Source of the DNA: Acidobacteria bacterium RIFCSPLOWO2_12_FULL_65_11
GTDB taxonomy: Bacteria; Acidobacteriota; Vicinamibacteria; Vicinamibacterales; CAVVIG01
Assembly (NCBI GenBank): GCA_001767495.1
Contig: MELA01000015.1
Coordinates: 1-34,900, forward strand
Direction of reading: 5' to 3'
DNA length: 34,900 nt
Shown: positions 24,649 to 32,063 of the stretch, piece after piece
Layout of the letters: each line of letters begins with the position of its first letter
How positions within the stretch are numbered: position 1 is the stretch's first letter
The notes under the pieces: model-generated
Seen by the model: only the letters and a program-made list of their open reading frames with translations
The model's database searches: none
Told to the model about the DNA's origin: nothing
Translations under genes and position numbers: made by a program

Positions 24649-24745
24649 GGCGCTTTTCACCATGCCGTAGTGTCCGCCTTCAGGCGCACCGCCCACGGGT
24701 CCGGCTCAAGCCGGACACTACGTACTACGGCATGGTGAAAGCGCC
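24649..24745. repeat. Composite inverted repeat with two opposed palindromic repeat units (copies D1/D2)
   Basis: The outer arms 24649-24670 and 24725-24745 are complementary over 21 bases apart from one extra T. Between them lie two palindromic units facing each other: TAGTGTCCGCCTTCAGGCGC (from 24668) and, inverted, GGTCCGGCTCAAGCCGGACA (to about 24718). It starts four bases after the actF stop and ends 23 bases before the acyl-CoA dehydrogenase start. The whole could fold as one long hairpin and act as a terminator, or be a miniature mobile element. Confidence 0.88.
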
Positions 24746-24768
24746 CCCGCTGTGTCACGATCTGCTCG

Positions 24769-25956
24769 ATGGCCGATTCATCGCCTGAACGCCCAGTGCT
24801 TCGCGGCGCGGTCCCTTCTCCGCTCACAATCCTTTCCGGCGAGGAGCAGCTCGTTCTCGACAGCGTGTACGCGTTTGCCGATCGCGAGATCCGGCCGCTC
24901 GTCCGCGAGATGGACGAGCACGCGAAGATCCCGCGATCGCTCATCGATCAGCTGTTCGCGCTCGGCGTGATGGGCATCGAGATTCCCGAGAGTCTCGGCG
25001 GCGGCGGCGCGAGCTTCTTCCACGCCGTTCTCGCCGTCGAAGCCCTCTCACGCGTCGACCCGTCGATTGCCGTGCTGGTCGACGTGCAGAACACGTTGGT
25101 CGTTAACGCCCTGCTCCGCTGGGGGAGCGACGACGTCAAGAGCCGCTATCTGCCGAAGCTCGCGTCGACCTCTGTCGGTGCCTACGCACTTTCCGAGGCC
25201 GGATCCGGCAGCGACGCCTTCGCGCTGGCCTCACGCGCGTCCGATCGCGGCGACCATTGGGCGATCGCCGGCCGCAAGCTCTGGATCACGAACGCCGTCG
25301 AGGCCGACCTCTTCATCGTCTTTGCCAACGTCAATCCCGAGACTGGCTACCGGGGCATTACGGCGTTTCTCGTGGAGCGCGAGTTCCCCGGGTTTGCCGT
25401 CGGCAAGAAGGAAGACAAGCTGGGCATCCGGGCGAGCAGCACGTGCGAACTCTTGTTCGACGAGTGTCGCGTGCCGAGCGCGAACGTGCTCGGCGAAGTC
25501 GGCAAGGGCTACAAGGTGGCGATTGAGACGCTTAACGAAGGCCGCATCGGCATCGGGGCGCAAATGGTCGGGCTCGCCCAGGGCGCGCTCGACCACACAT
25601 TGGCGTACGTCAAGGAACGGAAGCAGTTCGGGAAGCCCATCGCGGAGTTCCAGGCCGTCCAGCATCAGCTGGCGCGGGCGGCAACCGAACTTCACGCCGC
25701 GCGCCTGATGGTTTATAACGCCGCACGCCTCCGCGACCAGGGCCGGCCCTTTCTCGCGGAGGCCGCGATGTGCAAACTGTTCTCCTCAGAGGTCGCCGAA
25801 CGCGTGACCTCGCTCGCCGTCAACCTCTTTGGCGGCTATGGATTCGTCAAGGACTACCCGGTTGAAAAGCTCTATCGCGATGCGAAGATCGGTCAGATCT
25901 ACGAAGGCACGTCCAACCTGCAATTGCAGACCATTGCCAAACAACTCCTCGGCTGA
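24769..25956 (+). CDS. Acyl-CoA dehydrogenase, short/branched-chain type
   Basis: 395 residues. The FAD-containing enzyme introduces the alpha-beta double bond in acyl-CoA and passes electrons to ETF. Visible motifs are AYALSEAGSGSDAFALAS (signature 1), WAIAGRKLWITNAVEAD, YVKERKQFGKPIAEFQAVQH (signature 2 region), and near the C-terminus KIGQIYEGTSNLQLQTIAKQ, whose Glu is the catalytic base position of short- and medium-chain enzymes. GTSN-x-Q-L resembles the short/branched-chain group. About 25 extra N-terminal residues have no clear role. It follows the act operon after the composite inverted repeat and precedes the DUF5916 gene by a few bases. Confidence 0.9.
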   Translation: MADSSPERPVLRGAVPSPLTILSGEEQLVLDSVYAFADREIRPLVREMDEHAKIPRSLIDQLFALGVMGIEIPESLGGGGASFFHAVLAVEALSRVDPSIAVLVDVQNTLVVNALLRWGSDDVKSRYLPKLASTSVGAYALSEAGSGSDAFALASRASDRGDHWAIAGRKLWITNAVEADLFIVFANVNPETGYRGITAFLVEREFPGFAVGKKEDKLGIRASSTCELLFDECRVPSANVLGEVGKGYKVAIETLNEGRIGIGAQMVGLAQGALDHTLAYVKERKQFGKPIAEFQAVQHQLARAATELHAARLMVYNAARLRDQGRPFLAEAAMCKLFSSEVAERVTSLAVNLFGGYGFVKDYPVEKLYRDAKIGQIYEGTSNLQLQTIAKQLLG

Positions 25957-25970
25957 TAGTTTTGCCAACG

Positions 25971-28226
25971 ATGACGAATCGGGCCCTTGTTCTCACTACG
26001 ATTGTGATTCTGCTCAGTCCGTCGACGCCCCAGGCCGCACAGCAAGCCGCGCCCCAGCCCGCACAGGCACCTCCGGCTCGCCCGACCGTCACGGCCGTCC
26101 GACTCGGCGATGGAGAATCGATCCTCATCGACGGACGCCTCGACGAACCCGTCTGGTCGCGCGCCGTGCCGGCGGCCAGTTTCATCCAGGTCGACCCGGA
26201 CAACGGCCAGGCGGCGACCGAGCGCACGGAAGTGCGCATCGCCTACAACCAGAAGATGCTGTACATGGGCGTCATCTGTTACGACAGCGAGCCGGATCGC
26301 CTGCTTCGGTTCCAGCGGCGGCGGGATGAGTTTCTCTCCTCTGACGATCGCTTCCAGTGGGTGTTCGATCCCTTCCTCACGGGTCAGAACGGTTACTTTT
26401 TTGAGACTAACCCGTCCGGGCTGATGGGCGACTCGCTTCTCAGTCCCACGGGGAACAACCGGCAGTGGGACGGCATCTGGACCCTGCGCGTCGAGCGGAC
26501 CGATGTCGGCTGGACGGTCGAGGTCGAAATCCCTTTCAGCACCTTGAGCTTCGACCCGAAGGGCACGGCCTGGGGCATCAACTTCCAGCGCACCGTGCGG
26601 CGCAAGAACGAGGACAGCCTCTGGACCGGCTGGGCCAGGAATCAGGGCCTCCAGCGTCTGTCAAACACCGGACGGCTGCAGGGTCTCTCTGGCCCGAGCC
26701 AGGGGCTGGGGATCGACGTCCGGCCCTACGGATTGGCGACAGCGGAGGCCGCGCCCGGAAGCGGACAGCCGGATGCCCGGACCGAGGGGAAGGTGGGACT
26801 CGACATGATCTACAGTCCGACGCCAGGGTTGCGCGCTAACCTGACCCTCAACACCGATTTTGCGCAGACCGACGTCGACAAGCGGCTCGTCAACCTGACG
26901 CAATTCGCGCTGTTTTTCCCGGAGAAGCGATCCTTCTTCCTCGAAGGCGCGAACCTGTTCGACTTCGGCAGCGTACAGCCGGTTGGCGGCGGCGGGGGTG
27001 GCGGCGGCTTCAATAAGCCGTCTGACAACTCGCTCATTCCGTTCTTCAGCCGTCGCATCGGCCTGGACACGGCGGGCAACCCGCAGGCCGTAGACTATGG
27101 CGTCAAGCTGTTCGGGCAGCTGGGCCGCCAGGACGTCGGCGTGCTGCATCTGCGCACGGCGACCGACGGTGGTGTCCTCGGTGAAGATTTCTCCGTCATC
27201 CGCGTCAAACGTCGGCTGATGCGGCAGTCGTACGCCGGCGTCCTGTACACACGGCGCGATTCGACTACCAGTGGCGCGACGACGCTCGACACGACTGGCG
27301 CGGATTTCCGGCTGGCGACCTCTGGCTTCAGAGGCTCGCAGAATCTCTCGCTCGGCGGATTCTGGCTGCAGAGCACGAACCCGCTCGGCACCGGCAGGAG
27401 CGCGGCATACGGCCTTCGCATGGACTATCCGAACGACCGCTGGAACGGCGGCATGATCTATCGGGCGGTGCAGGAGCACTTCAGCCCCGCCGTCGGATTT
27501 CTCCAGCGCAACAACTACGAGGAGTACAACCCGTACTTCAACTTCTCTCCGCGGCCGCGCAACAACAAGTACATCCGCCGGATGGGCTTTACCGCCGACG
27601 TCGATCTCAAGTCTGGCCTGACGAACAGTTACGTCTCGCGGCTCTGGAACCTGACGGTGCTCAACATCGACTTCCATACGCAAGACTCCATCAGCGTGCT
27701 TGTCATCGCCGACCAGGAACGTCTTGATCGTCCCTTCAGGCCCAGTGCTGGCGTCACGCTGCCCGTCGGTAGCGACTATTCGTTCCTCCGTTACCGCGTC
27801 ACGGGCGGGACCGCCAACCGCCGCACGGTCGCCGTCTCGCCAACCATCGAGTGGGGCAGCTTCTACTCAGGTACCCGGACGCAGATGGGTGCCGACGTCA
27901 CCCTCCGGGCGCGTCCTGGCGTGATCGTGTATCTCTCTTCAGAATGGAATCGCGTGAACCTTCCCGAGGGCTACTTCGAGACGCGCCTGTATCGCGCGAC
28001 GCCGGAGCTGCAGTTCAGCCAGTGGATCTCGGTCGTCAACACGATTCAGTACGATTCGGTCAGCCGCGTGCTCGGCTGGCAGGGCCGGTTTCGGTGGATC
28101 CTCAAGCCCGGCAACGACATCTACTTCGTCTACACGCACAATTGGCAGGAGGACACCAACCTCGACAGGTTCTCGACCGTCAACAGACGGGCGGCATCGA
28201 AGATTATCTATACTCAGCGCTTCTGA
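25971..28226 (+). CDS. DUF5916 outer-membrane protein with N-terminal CBM9-like domain
   Basis: 751 residues from ATG 25971; a TTG nine bases earlier is possible. A signal peptide ends PQAAQ. Residues about 35-225 form a carbohydrate-binding-family-9-like sandwich: GRLDEPVWSRAVPAASFIQV, RIAYNQKMLYMGVICYDSEP, VEIPFSTLSFDPKGTAWGIN, NFQRTVRRKNEDSLWTGW. The remainder is a beta barrel that starts near DFAQTDVDKRLVNLTQFALF and FPEKRSFFLEGANLFDFG, has a run of eight glycines, and ends YTQRF with terminal Phe. Substrate is unknown; family members occur next to peptidase and TonB genes in Acidobacteria and Bacteroidetes. It probably sits in the outer membrane. Confidence 0.87.
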   Translation: MTNRALVLTTIVILLSPSTPQAAQQAAPQPAQAPPARPTVTAVRLGDGESILIDGRLDEPVWSRAVPAASFIQVDPDNGQAATERTEVRIAYNQKMLYMGVICYDSEPDRLLRFQRRRDEFLSSDDRFQWVFDPFLTGQNGYFFETNPSGLMGDSLLSPTGNNRQWDGIWTLRVERTDVGWTVEVEIPFSTLSFDPKGTAWGINFQRTVRRKNEDSLWTGWARNQGLQRLSNTGRLQGLSGPSQGLGIDVRPYGLATAEAAPGSGQPDARTEGKVGLDMIYSPTPGLRANLTLNTDFAQTDVDKRLVNLTQFALFFPEKRSFFLEGANLFDFGSVQPVGGGGGGGGFNKPSDNSLIPFFSRRIGLDTAGNPQAVDYGVKLFGQLGRQDVGVLHLRTATDGGVLGEDFSVIRVKRRLMRQSYAGVLYTRRDSTTSGATTLDTTGADFRLATSGFRGSQNLSLGGFWLQSTNPLGTGRSAAYGLRMDYPNDRWNGGMIYRAVQEHFSPAVGFLQRNNYEEYNPYFNFSPRPRNNKYIRRMGFTADVDLKSGLTNSYVSRLWNLTVLNIDFHTQDSISVLVIADQERLDRPFRPSAGVTLPVGSDYSFLRYRVTGGTANRRTVAVSPTIEWGSFYSGTRTQMGADVTLRARPGVIVYLSSEWNRVNLPEGYFETRLYRATPELQFSQWISVVNTIQYDSVSRVLGWQGRFRWILKPGNDIYFVYTHNWQEDTNLDRFSTVNRRAASKIIYTQRF

Positions 28227-28227
28227 C

Positions 28228-28734
28228 ATGACTCCAGACTTCCGCCGCACCTACCTTCGCGACATCCTCAAGACCTACCGCACGTACAAATCGATGGGCG
28301 ACCGCGCGTTGGCTCAAGTCGCGGACACCGATCTCCGCCGGCTCATCGATCCGGACGCCAACAGCATCGCGATCATCGTCAAGCACCAGGCCGGCAACCT
28401 GCGGTCGCGGTTCACCGACTTTCTGACAACCGACGGCGAAAAGCCGGACAGGAATCGGGACGCCGAGTTCGAGATGCCGGATCAGATCTCACGAGACGAG
28501 CTGCTGCAACAGTGGGAATCGAGCTGGGGGATTGCGCTCGCCTCGATCGAGGCGCTCACGCCGGACGACCTCGAACGGACCATCACGATCCGCGGCGAGC
28601 CATTGCTCGTCGTCGAGGTCCTCGATCGCCTCGCAGCTCACGCCGCATATCACGTCGGACAGATCGCGTTGCTGGCGAAGCACTTCGCCGGACGCAGCTG
28701 GAAGACGCTCAGCATCCCGAAGAGGAGGATCTGA
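28228..28734 (+). CDS. DinB-superfamily (DUF1572-like) protein
   Basis: 168 residues; ATG 28228 lies one base after the DUF5916 stop. A four-helix bundle of the DinB/DUF1572 type is expected: LKTYRTYKSMGDRALAQV, IAIIVKHQAGNLRSRFTDFL (first metal His), LLQQWESSWGIALASIEAL, and AAHAAYHVGQIALLAKHFAG with two further His at the i/i+4 spacing that completes a three-His metal site. Some superfamily members are bacillithiol or mycothiol S-transferases, but the true substrate cannot be read from sequence. The stop codon coincides with the break point of the decayed propeller gene on the other strand. Confidence 0.85.
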   Translation: MTPDFRRTYLRDILKTYRTYKSMGDRALAQVADTDLRRLIDPDANSIAIIVKHQAGNLRSRFTDFLTTDGEKPDRNRDAEFEMPDQISRDELLQQWESSWGIALASIEALTPDDLERTITIRGEPLLVVEVLDRLAAHAAYHVGQIALLAKHFAGRSWKTLSIPKRRI

Positions 28735-29107
28735 GGTCGCTCAGCCCCAAACCACCCGGACGATCCGATCCGAAAAACAGTGTTTCGCGATCAGAAGAAA
28801 CTGCCGCAGCGATCTCGACAAACGGGCTGTTGACGGTGAAGCCCAAGTTCACCGGCGGCGACCATGCTTCGAGAGTTGTTGTTCGCGTGGATACCCACAG
28901 GTCAAGGCCGCCGAGCGTGCCGGCGCGGTTCGATGAAATGAAGATCTCTTTCCCGTCATGGGTGATGGCTGGACGCTGATCGACTTGAGGGCTGTTGAGT
29001 TCGGGGACGAGCACCACCGGCCCGAAAGAGCCGTCAGCGCCAAGCCTGCTCCGCCGCATCCACCTCGCGCCGTGATGGGTCTCCGCTGTGAGGTATCCCC
29101 CGCCGTT
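28733..29107 (-). pseudogene. Remnant of a PD40/TolB-like beta-propeller protein
   Basis: An open minus-strand stretch reads PAITHDGKEIFISSNRAGTL, GGLDLWVST, VNLGFTVNSPFVEIAAAVSS and RETLFFGSDRPGGLGLSDL. These are two consecutive PD40 blades with the D-L-W-V-S-T ending. The second blade stops at LSDL exactly where the DinB stop codon lies, and what follows is antisense of DinB. The upstream end hits a TGA at 29108. Only about two blades of a much larger protein remain and no signal peptide is present, so I call it a fragment. Confidence 0.7.
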
Positions 29108-29115
29108 TCAACCGG

Positions 29116-29200
29116 TCAGCCCCGCGCGGTCCAGTAGGTCAACGCGGTCTTGAACTGGTTCGAAGAGCTGAAGCAGCGCGTCCCGATCAGATAGATCCCA
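29116..29200 (-). pseudogene. Possible C-terminal fragment of an unidentified protein
   Basis: Reading the minus strand to a TGA at 29116-29118 gives GIYLIGTRCFSSSNQFKTAL followed by TYWTARG. Third codon positions here are almost all G or C, as in the real genes, and the other frames are not. Its upstream end runs into the word-repeat hairpin at 29204-29256. I cannot assign a family. It may be the tail of a deleted gene. Confidence 0.3.
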
Positions 29201-29203
29201 CAA

Positions 29204-29256
29204 GTCTCAAGTTTCAAGTCTGAAGTCTGCCAGGCTTGAGACTTCAGGCTTGAGAC
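29204..29256. repeat. Word-repeat hairpin in decayed region
   Basis: The left arm 29204-29229 is made of gtctcaag/gtctgaag words; the right arm 29231-29256 is the imperfect complement with gacttcaggcttgag words. About 20 of 26 positions can pair. The flanks hold no gene: together with 29257-29306 it fills the space between the remnants and the Uma2 gene, and nothing else was recognised there. Confidence 0.65.
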
Positions 29257-29306
29257 GTACACCTGAACTGATCTCACAGCGTTCATCTCCTAGATCCCGA
29301 GTTCTG

Positions 29307-29861
29307 TCAGGAAGCAAACACGTCCGCGACCGAGAGACGAAAGCCAGGCACGATATCCTCTCCGTCGAGCGTGTCCTGTTCCGAAAGCGTCCTGGGGGCG
29401 CCTGTGGCACGATGAACCGTCACGGTGCGGCGTTGCGGGTTCACGACCCACACGGCAGTTGCTCCGGCTGTGAGCCACGCCGCAACTTTCTGATCCACCT
29501 CGAAGACCGTGTCGCCGGGAGACAGCACCTCGACCGCGACGTCCGGCGCACCGGGCCAGAAGCCAACGGGCCGGCCTGACGCTGGAATCCGATCTCGCCG
29601 CACGAACGCGATGTCTGGCGCTCTCACGGTGTCGGGGTCGCTGGCCAGCCGGAAACCCGTTTCGGCGCCACAGACGACGCCGAGGTTATTGGATCGGACA
29701 TGCGCCGAGAGCGGAGCGCCAAGATTCATGATGATCGCCCCATGATCAAACCCCGCCGGCGTCATCTTCCGCAGCTCTCCCTTCACCAGCTCGTATCGAT
29801 AGCCATCGTCCGGCAATCGGAAGAGCTCGTCGGCCGTCACAACCCGATTCTTGACAGTCAT
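29307..29861 (-). CDS. Uma2 family (DUF820) PD-(D/E)XK nuclease-like protein
   Basis: 184 residues from ATG 29861; an ATG 27 bases upstream is possible and neither has a clear ribosome site. Uma2 landmarks are TADELFRLPDDGYRYELVKG, ELRKMTPAGFDHGAIIMNL, VRAPDIAFVRRDRIP (acidic residue of the core), PDVAVEVLSPGDTVFEVDQK (E-V-L and Lys), and TAVWVVNPQRRTVTVHR. The restriction-like core is intact. The family is widespread and multicopy in cyanobacteria, Acidobacteria and others; its biological role is unsettled. It is a single gene on the minus strand, 55 bases upstream of the acyl-CoA dehydrogenase stop. Confidence 0.87.
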   Translation of the reverse strand: MTVKNRVVTADELFRLPDDGYRYELVKGELRKMTPAGFDHGAIIMNLGAPLSAHVRSNNLGVVCGAETGFRLASDPDTVRAPDIAFVRRDRIPASGRPVGFWPGAPDVAVEVLSPGDTVFEVDQKVAAWLTAGATAVWVVNPQRRTVTVHRATGAPRTLSEQDTLDGEDIVPGFRLSVADVFAS

Positions 29862-29916
29862 CACGAATGCACGACTCCGGATTCGCAAGCGATTCTAACC
29901 CGAATCGACGTCATTC

Positions 29917-31056
29917 TCAGATCCCCAGTTCCCTCTCCGCGATGATCATGCGCTGGGCCTCCGACGTGCCCTGGTAGATTTCCGTGGCGCGGACGTCACG
30001 AAAGAGCCGCTCGACGACCGAGCCGCGCCGGTAACCCGCCGACGCGAGGATTTGCATCGCCTTGTCGGCCGCCTTGTGGGCCGCTTCCGAGGCCGCCAGC
30101 TTGGCCATCGACGCCCCGACCATGCGCGACTCTTGACCGTCCTTGGCCACCGCCGCCTTCCACGTCAGCATCCGCGCGGCGGCCAGCTCGGTCGCCACGT
30201 CGGCCAGCATCCACTGAATCGCCTGATAGTTCGCAATCGGCTCGCCGAACTGCTTCCGAGCCTTGGCGTGCCGAATGGCTTCGTCAATTGCCGCCTCGCC
30301 GATGCCAAGCGCCTGCGCGGCAATGGCGACCCGCCCGCCCTGCAGCGCCCACATCGCCAGGCGGAATCCCTGATCCACCGGCCCGAGCACCTGTGACTCG
30401 CCGACCTCAACCTCGAAATCGAGGTCCATGCACCCCAACCCCCGCACGCCCAGCGAATCGTCGCGCGCCCGGCGTGTGATGCCCGGCGCATCCATCGGCA
30501 CCAGAAACGCGGTGATCCCGTGCGTGCCGGCGCCCGGACGTGTGACGGCGAACACGACGGCCACGGCGGCCGCGTCCGCGTTCGCGACCCAGACCTTTTG
30601 GCCGGTAATGCGATAACCGGCACCGGCCTTGACCGCCCTGGTCTGCTGATTCGCCGCATCCGTGCCAGCTTCAGGCTCGGACAACGCGAACGCGCCGATC
30701 GTCTTCCCCGACGCAAGAGCCCGCAACCACTGCTCTTTCTGGAACTGGTCTCCCGCGTACGCGACAAGCTCGGCCACAAGCGAGTTAGTGACGACGAGAG
30801 AGGCGGCGAGCGTCGCGCTCGCCCTCGCCACGGCTTCAATGGCCAACGCGTAGCTCAGGTAGTCGAGGCCCAGACCGCCCCAGGCCTTCGAGACCGCGAC
30901 GCCGAGCAGACCGCGACCCGCGGCGGCTCGAATCACGTCAAGTGGAAACTCGCCCGACTCGTCGATGGCCGCTGCGCGCGGTGCGACAACCCCGCGCGCA
31001 AACTGCTCGATGGATTCCTTGAAGGCCCGTTGTTCGGGCGTGAGATCAAGAAGCAT
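29917..31056 (-). CDS. Acyl-CoA dehydrogenase with Gln at the usual catalytic Glu position
   Basis: 379 residues from ATG 31056, which overlaps the HIT stop by 11 bases. The frame continues upstream only as a shadow of the HIT gene. The family core is clear: LTPEQRAFKESIEQFARGVV, GAFALSEPEAGTDAANQ, YRITGQKVWVANADAA, HAKARKQFGEPIANYQAIQW and VERLFRDVRATEIYQGTSE. In short- and medium-chain enzymes the last motif is I-Y-E-G-T with Glu as base; here it is I-Y-Q-G-T. The alternative base position used by long-chain and isovaleryl enzymes lies in ALQGGRVAIAAQALG, also without Glu. The FAD/ETF fold should be intact, but activity or substrate may differ. The partner gene at 24769-25956 keeps the Glu. 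Confidence 0.87.
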   Translation of the reverse strand: MLLDLTPEQRAFKESIEQFARGVVAPRAAAIDESGEFPLDVIRAAAGRGLLGVAVSKAWGGLGLDYLSYALAIEAVARASATLAASLVVTNSLVAELVAYAGDQFQKEQWLRALASGKTIGAFALSEPEAGTDAANQQTRAVKAGAGYRITGQKVWVANADAAAVAVVFAVTRPGAGTHGITAFLVPMDAPGITRRARDDSLGVRGLGCMDLDFEVEVGESQVLGPVDQGFRLAMWALQGGRVAIAAQALGIGEAAIDEAIRHAKARKQFGEPIANYQAIQWMLADVATELAAARMLTWKAAVAKDGQESRMVGASMAKLAASEAAHKAADKAMQILASAGYRRGSVVERLFRDVRATEIYQGTSEAQRMIIAERELGI

Positions 31057-31549
31057 CTCGAGCCAGGCGTTCGAAGATCGGTCTGAGTCGCTCGGCCGTC
31101 TGCGCCAGATCCTCGGGCAGCACGCGCGTGTTGCCGACCACCGAAATAAAGCTCGTGTCGCCATTCCAGCGCGGCACCAGATGAATGTGCAGATGGTCCA
31201 CGATGCCAGCGCCCGCAGGTCGGCCGAGGTTGATGCCGACGTTGATGCCCTGCGGCTGGTAGGCCTCGGTCAACGCCATCTCAGCATGCCGGGTGAACCG
31301 CATCAGCTCGGCTCGCTCGTCCTCGGTGGATGCGGCCAGCGTTGCGACATGACGGTTCGGCGCCACCATCAGATGGCCGCTGTTGTACGGATAGAGATTC
31401 AGGATGACGTAGCACAGGCGACCCTGAACAACGATCAGGTCGTTACGTGCCGGCGTGTCGCGCTCGCAGAAGATGCAGCCCTTTGTCGGTTCGGTGCTAG
31501 CCGCGCCGGTCACGTAGGCCAGTCTCCAGGGGGACCAGAGGTGTTCCAC
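31046..31549 (-). CDS. HIT-family nucleotide hydrolase/transferase
   Basis: 167 residues from a GTG at 31549, which gives the usual family N-terminus VEHLWSPWRLAYVTG; the longer frame upstream runs through the repeat hairpin. CIFCERD supplies the Cys pair of the zinc site. IVVQGRLCYVILNLYPYNSG and HLMVAPNRHV belong to the core sheet. The histidine triad is DHLHIHLVPRWNGDTS. Proteins of this group act on Ap4A-like dinucleotides or adenosine phosphoramidates; the substrate is not determined by sequence. It is co-oriented with the acyl-CoA dehydrogenase and overlaps its start. Confidence 0.9.
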   Translation of the reverse strand: MEHLWSPWRLAYVTGAASTEPTKGCIFCERDTPARNDLIVVQGRLCYVILNLYPYNSGHLMVAPNRHVATLAASTEDERAELMRFTRHAEMALTEAYQPQGINVGINLGRPAGAGIVDHLHIHLVPRWNGDTSFISVVGNTRVLPEDLAQTAERLRPIFERLARDAS

Positions 31550-31560
31550 GGTGGTGACAC

Positions 31561-31625
31561 CAGTGGCTGGTGGCTGGTGCTGCTGGAGGAGACCCTTCCA
31601 GCCCCAGCAACCAGTCACAAGCCAC
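31561..31625. repeat. Word-repeat hairpin between ihfB and the HIT gene
   Basis: Arms 31561-31586 (gtggctggtggctggtgctg words) and 31598-31625 (complement, imperfect) flank an 11-base loop. It fills nearly the whole gap between the ihfB stop and the HIT start. It may act as a terminator for ihfB; no T-run is present. Confidence 0.7.
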
Positions 31626-31627
31626 GT

Positions 31628-31975
31628 TCAGGCCTGCGCTGCGGTGTCTGGCGCAGTGAAGTTCGGTGCCGTCGCGGGCGCAGGCTCCCGGTTGATGAGA
31701 TCCTTCAGTTCCTTGCCCGGCTTGAAGTAGGGCACCTTCTTCGGCGGCACGTCGACCTTGTCTCCGGTCTTTGGATTGCGGCCCTTGCGGGGCTCGCGCT
31801 TGCGCAGCCGGAAGCTGCCGAACCCCCGCAACTCGATCTTCTCGCCGCGATGCAGCGCCTCGATGATGCTGCGGAAGACCGTGTCGACGATGACCTCGGA
31901 GTGCTTCTTCGTCAGATCCGAAACCCGCGACACTTCCTCGACGAGCTCCGCCTTGGTCATGCTGCCGTTGGTCAT
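31628..31975 (-). CDS. ihfB: HU/IHF family DNA-bending protein, IHF-beta-like
   Basis: 115 residues. ATG 31975 has AGGAGT seven bases upstream; ATG 31960 (MTKAEL) is the classic family start and would remove five residues. Core: LVEEVSRVSDLTKKHSEVIV, EKIELRGFGSFRLRKREPRK, GRNPKTGDKVDVPPKKVPYF and KPGKELKDLIN. The DNA-intercalating arm with R-N-P is present, and V-P-Y-F-K-P-G-K-E-L fits IHF-beta. The order cmk-rpsA-this gene equals cmk-rpsA-ihfB of Proteobacteria, which supports the name. The C-terminal tail of about 20 residues (PAPATAPNFTAPDTAAQA) is an unstructured extension. It bends DNA in nucleoid organisation and transcription. Confidence 0.85.
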   Translation of the reverse strand: MTNGSMTKAELVEEVSRVSDLTKKHSEVIVDTVFRSIIEALHRGEKIELRGFGSFRLRKREPRKGRNPKTGDKVDVPPKKVPYFKPGKELKDLINREPAPATAPNFTAPDTAAQA

Positions 31976-31990
31976 GCTCTGACTCCTGTC

Positions 31991-32063
31991 GGGATTTGGG
32001 ATTCGGGGTTTGGGATTCGGCACAATGCGAATCCCCAATCCCAAATCCCAAATCCCGAATCCC
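31991..32063. repeat. Word-repeat hairpin between rpsA and ihfB
   Basis: The left arm 31991-32019 and right arm 32028-32063 are strings of gggatttg/gggattcg words and their complements around an 8-base loop. The innermost 8 bases pair perfectly. It begins exactly at the rpsA stop codon and ends two bases beyond the AGGAG of ihfB, so it could influence rpsA termination or ihfB expression. Confidence 0.8.

Noticed and set aside
14107-24745. CRISPR-like array
   Set aside because: The repeats are palindromic, differ in orientation and lie kilobases apart with genes between; there are no uniform spacers and no cas genes.
29917-31164. Longer acyl-CoA dehydrogenase starting at 31164
   Set aside because: The extra N-terminal part is antisense-free shadow of the HIT coding region and lacks family similarity; ATG 31056 gives the normal family start.
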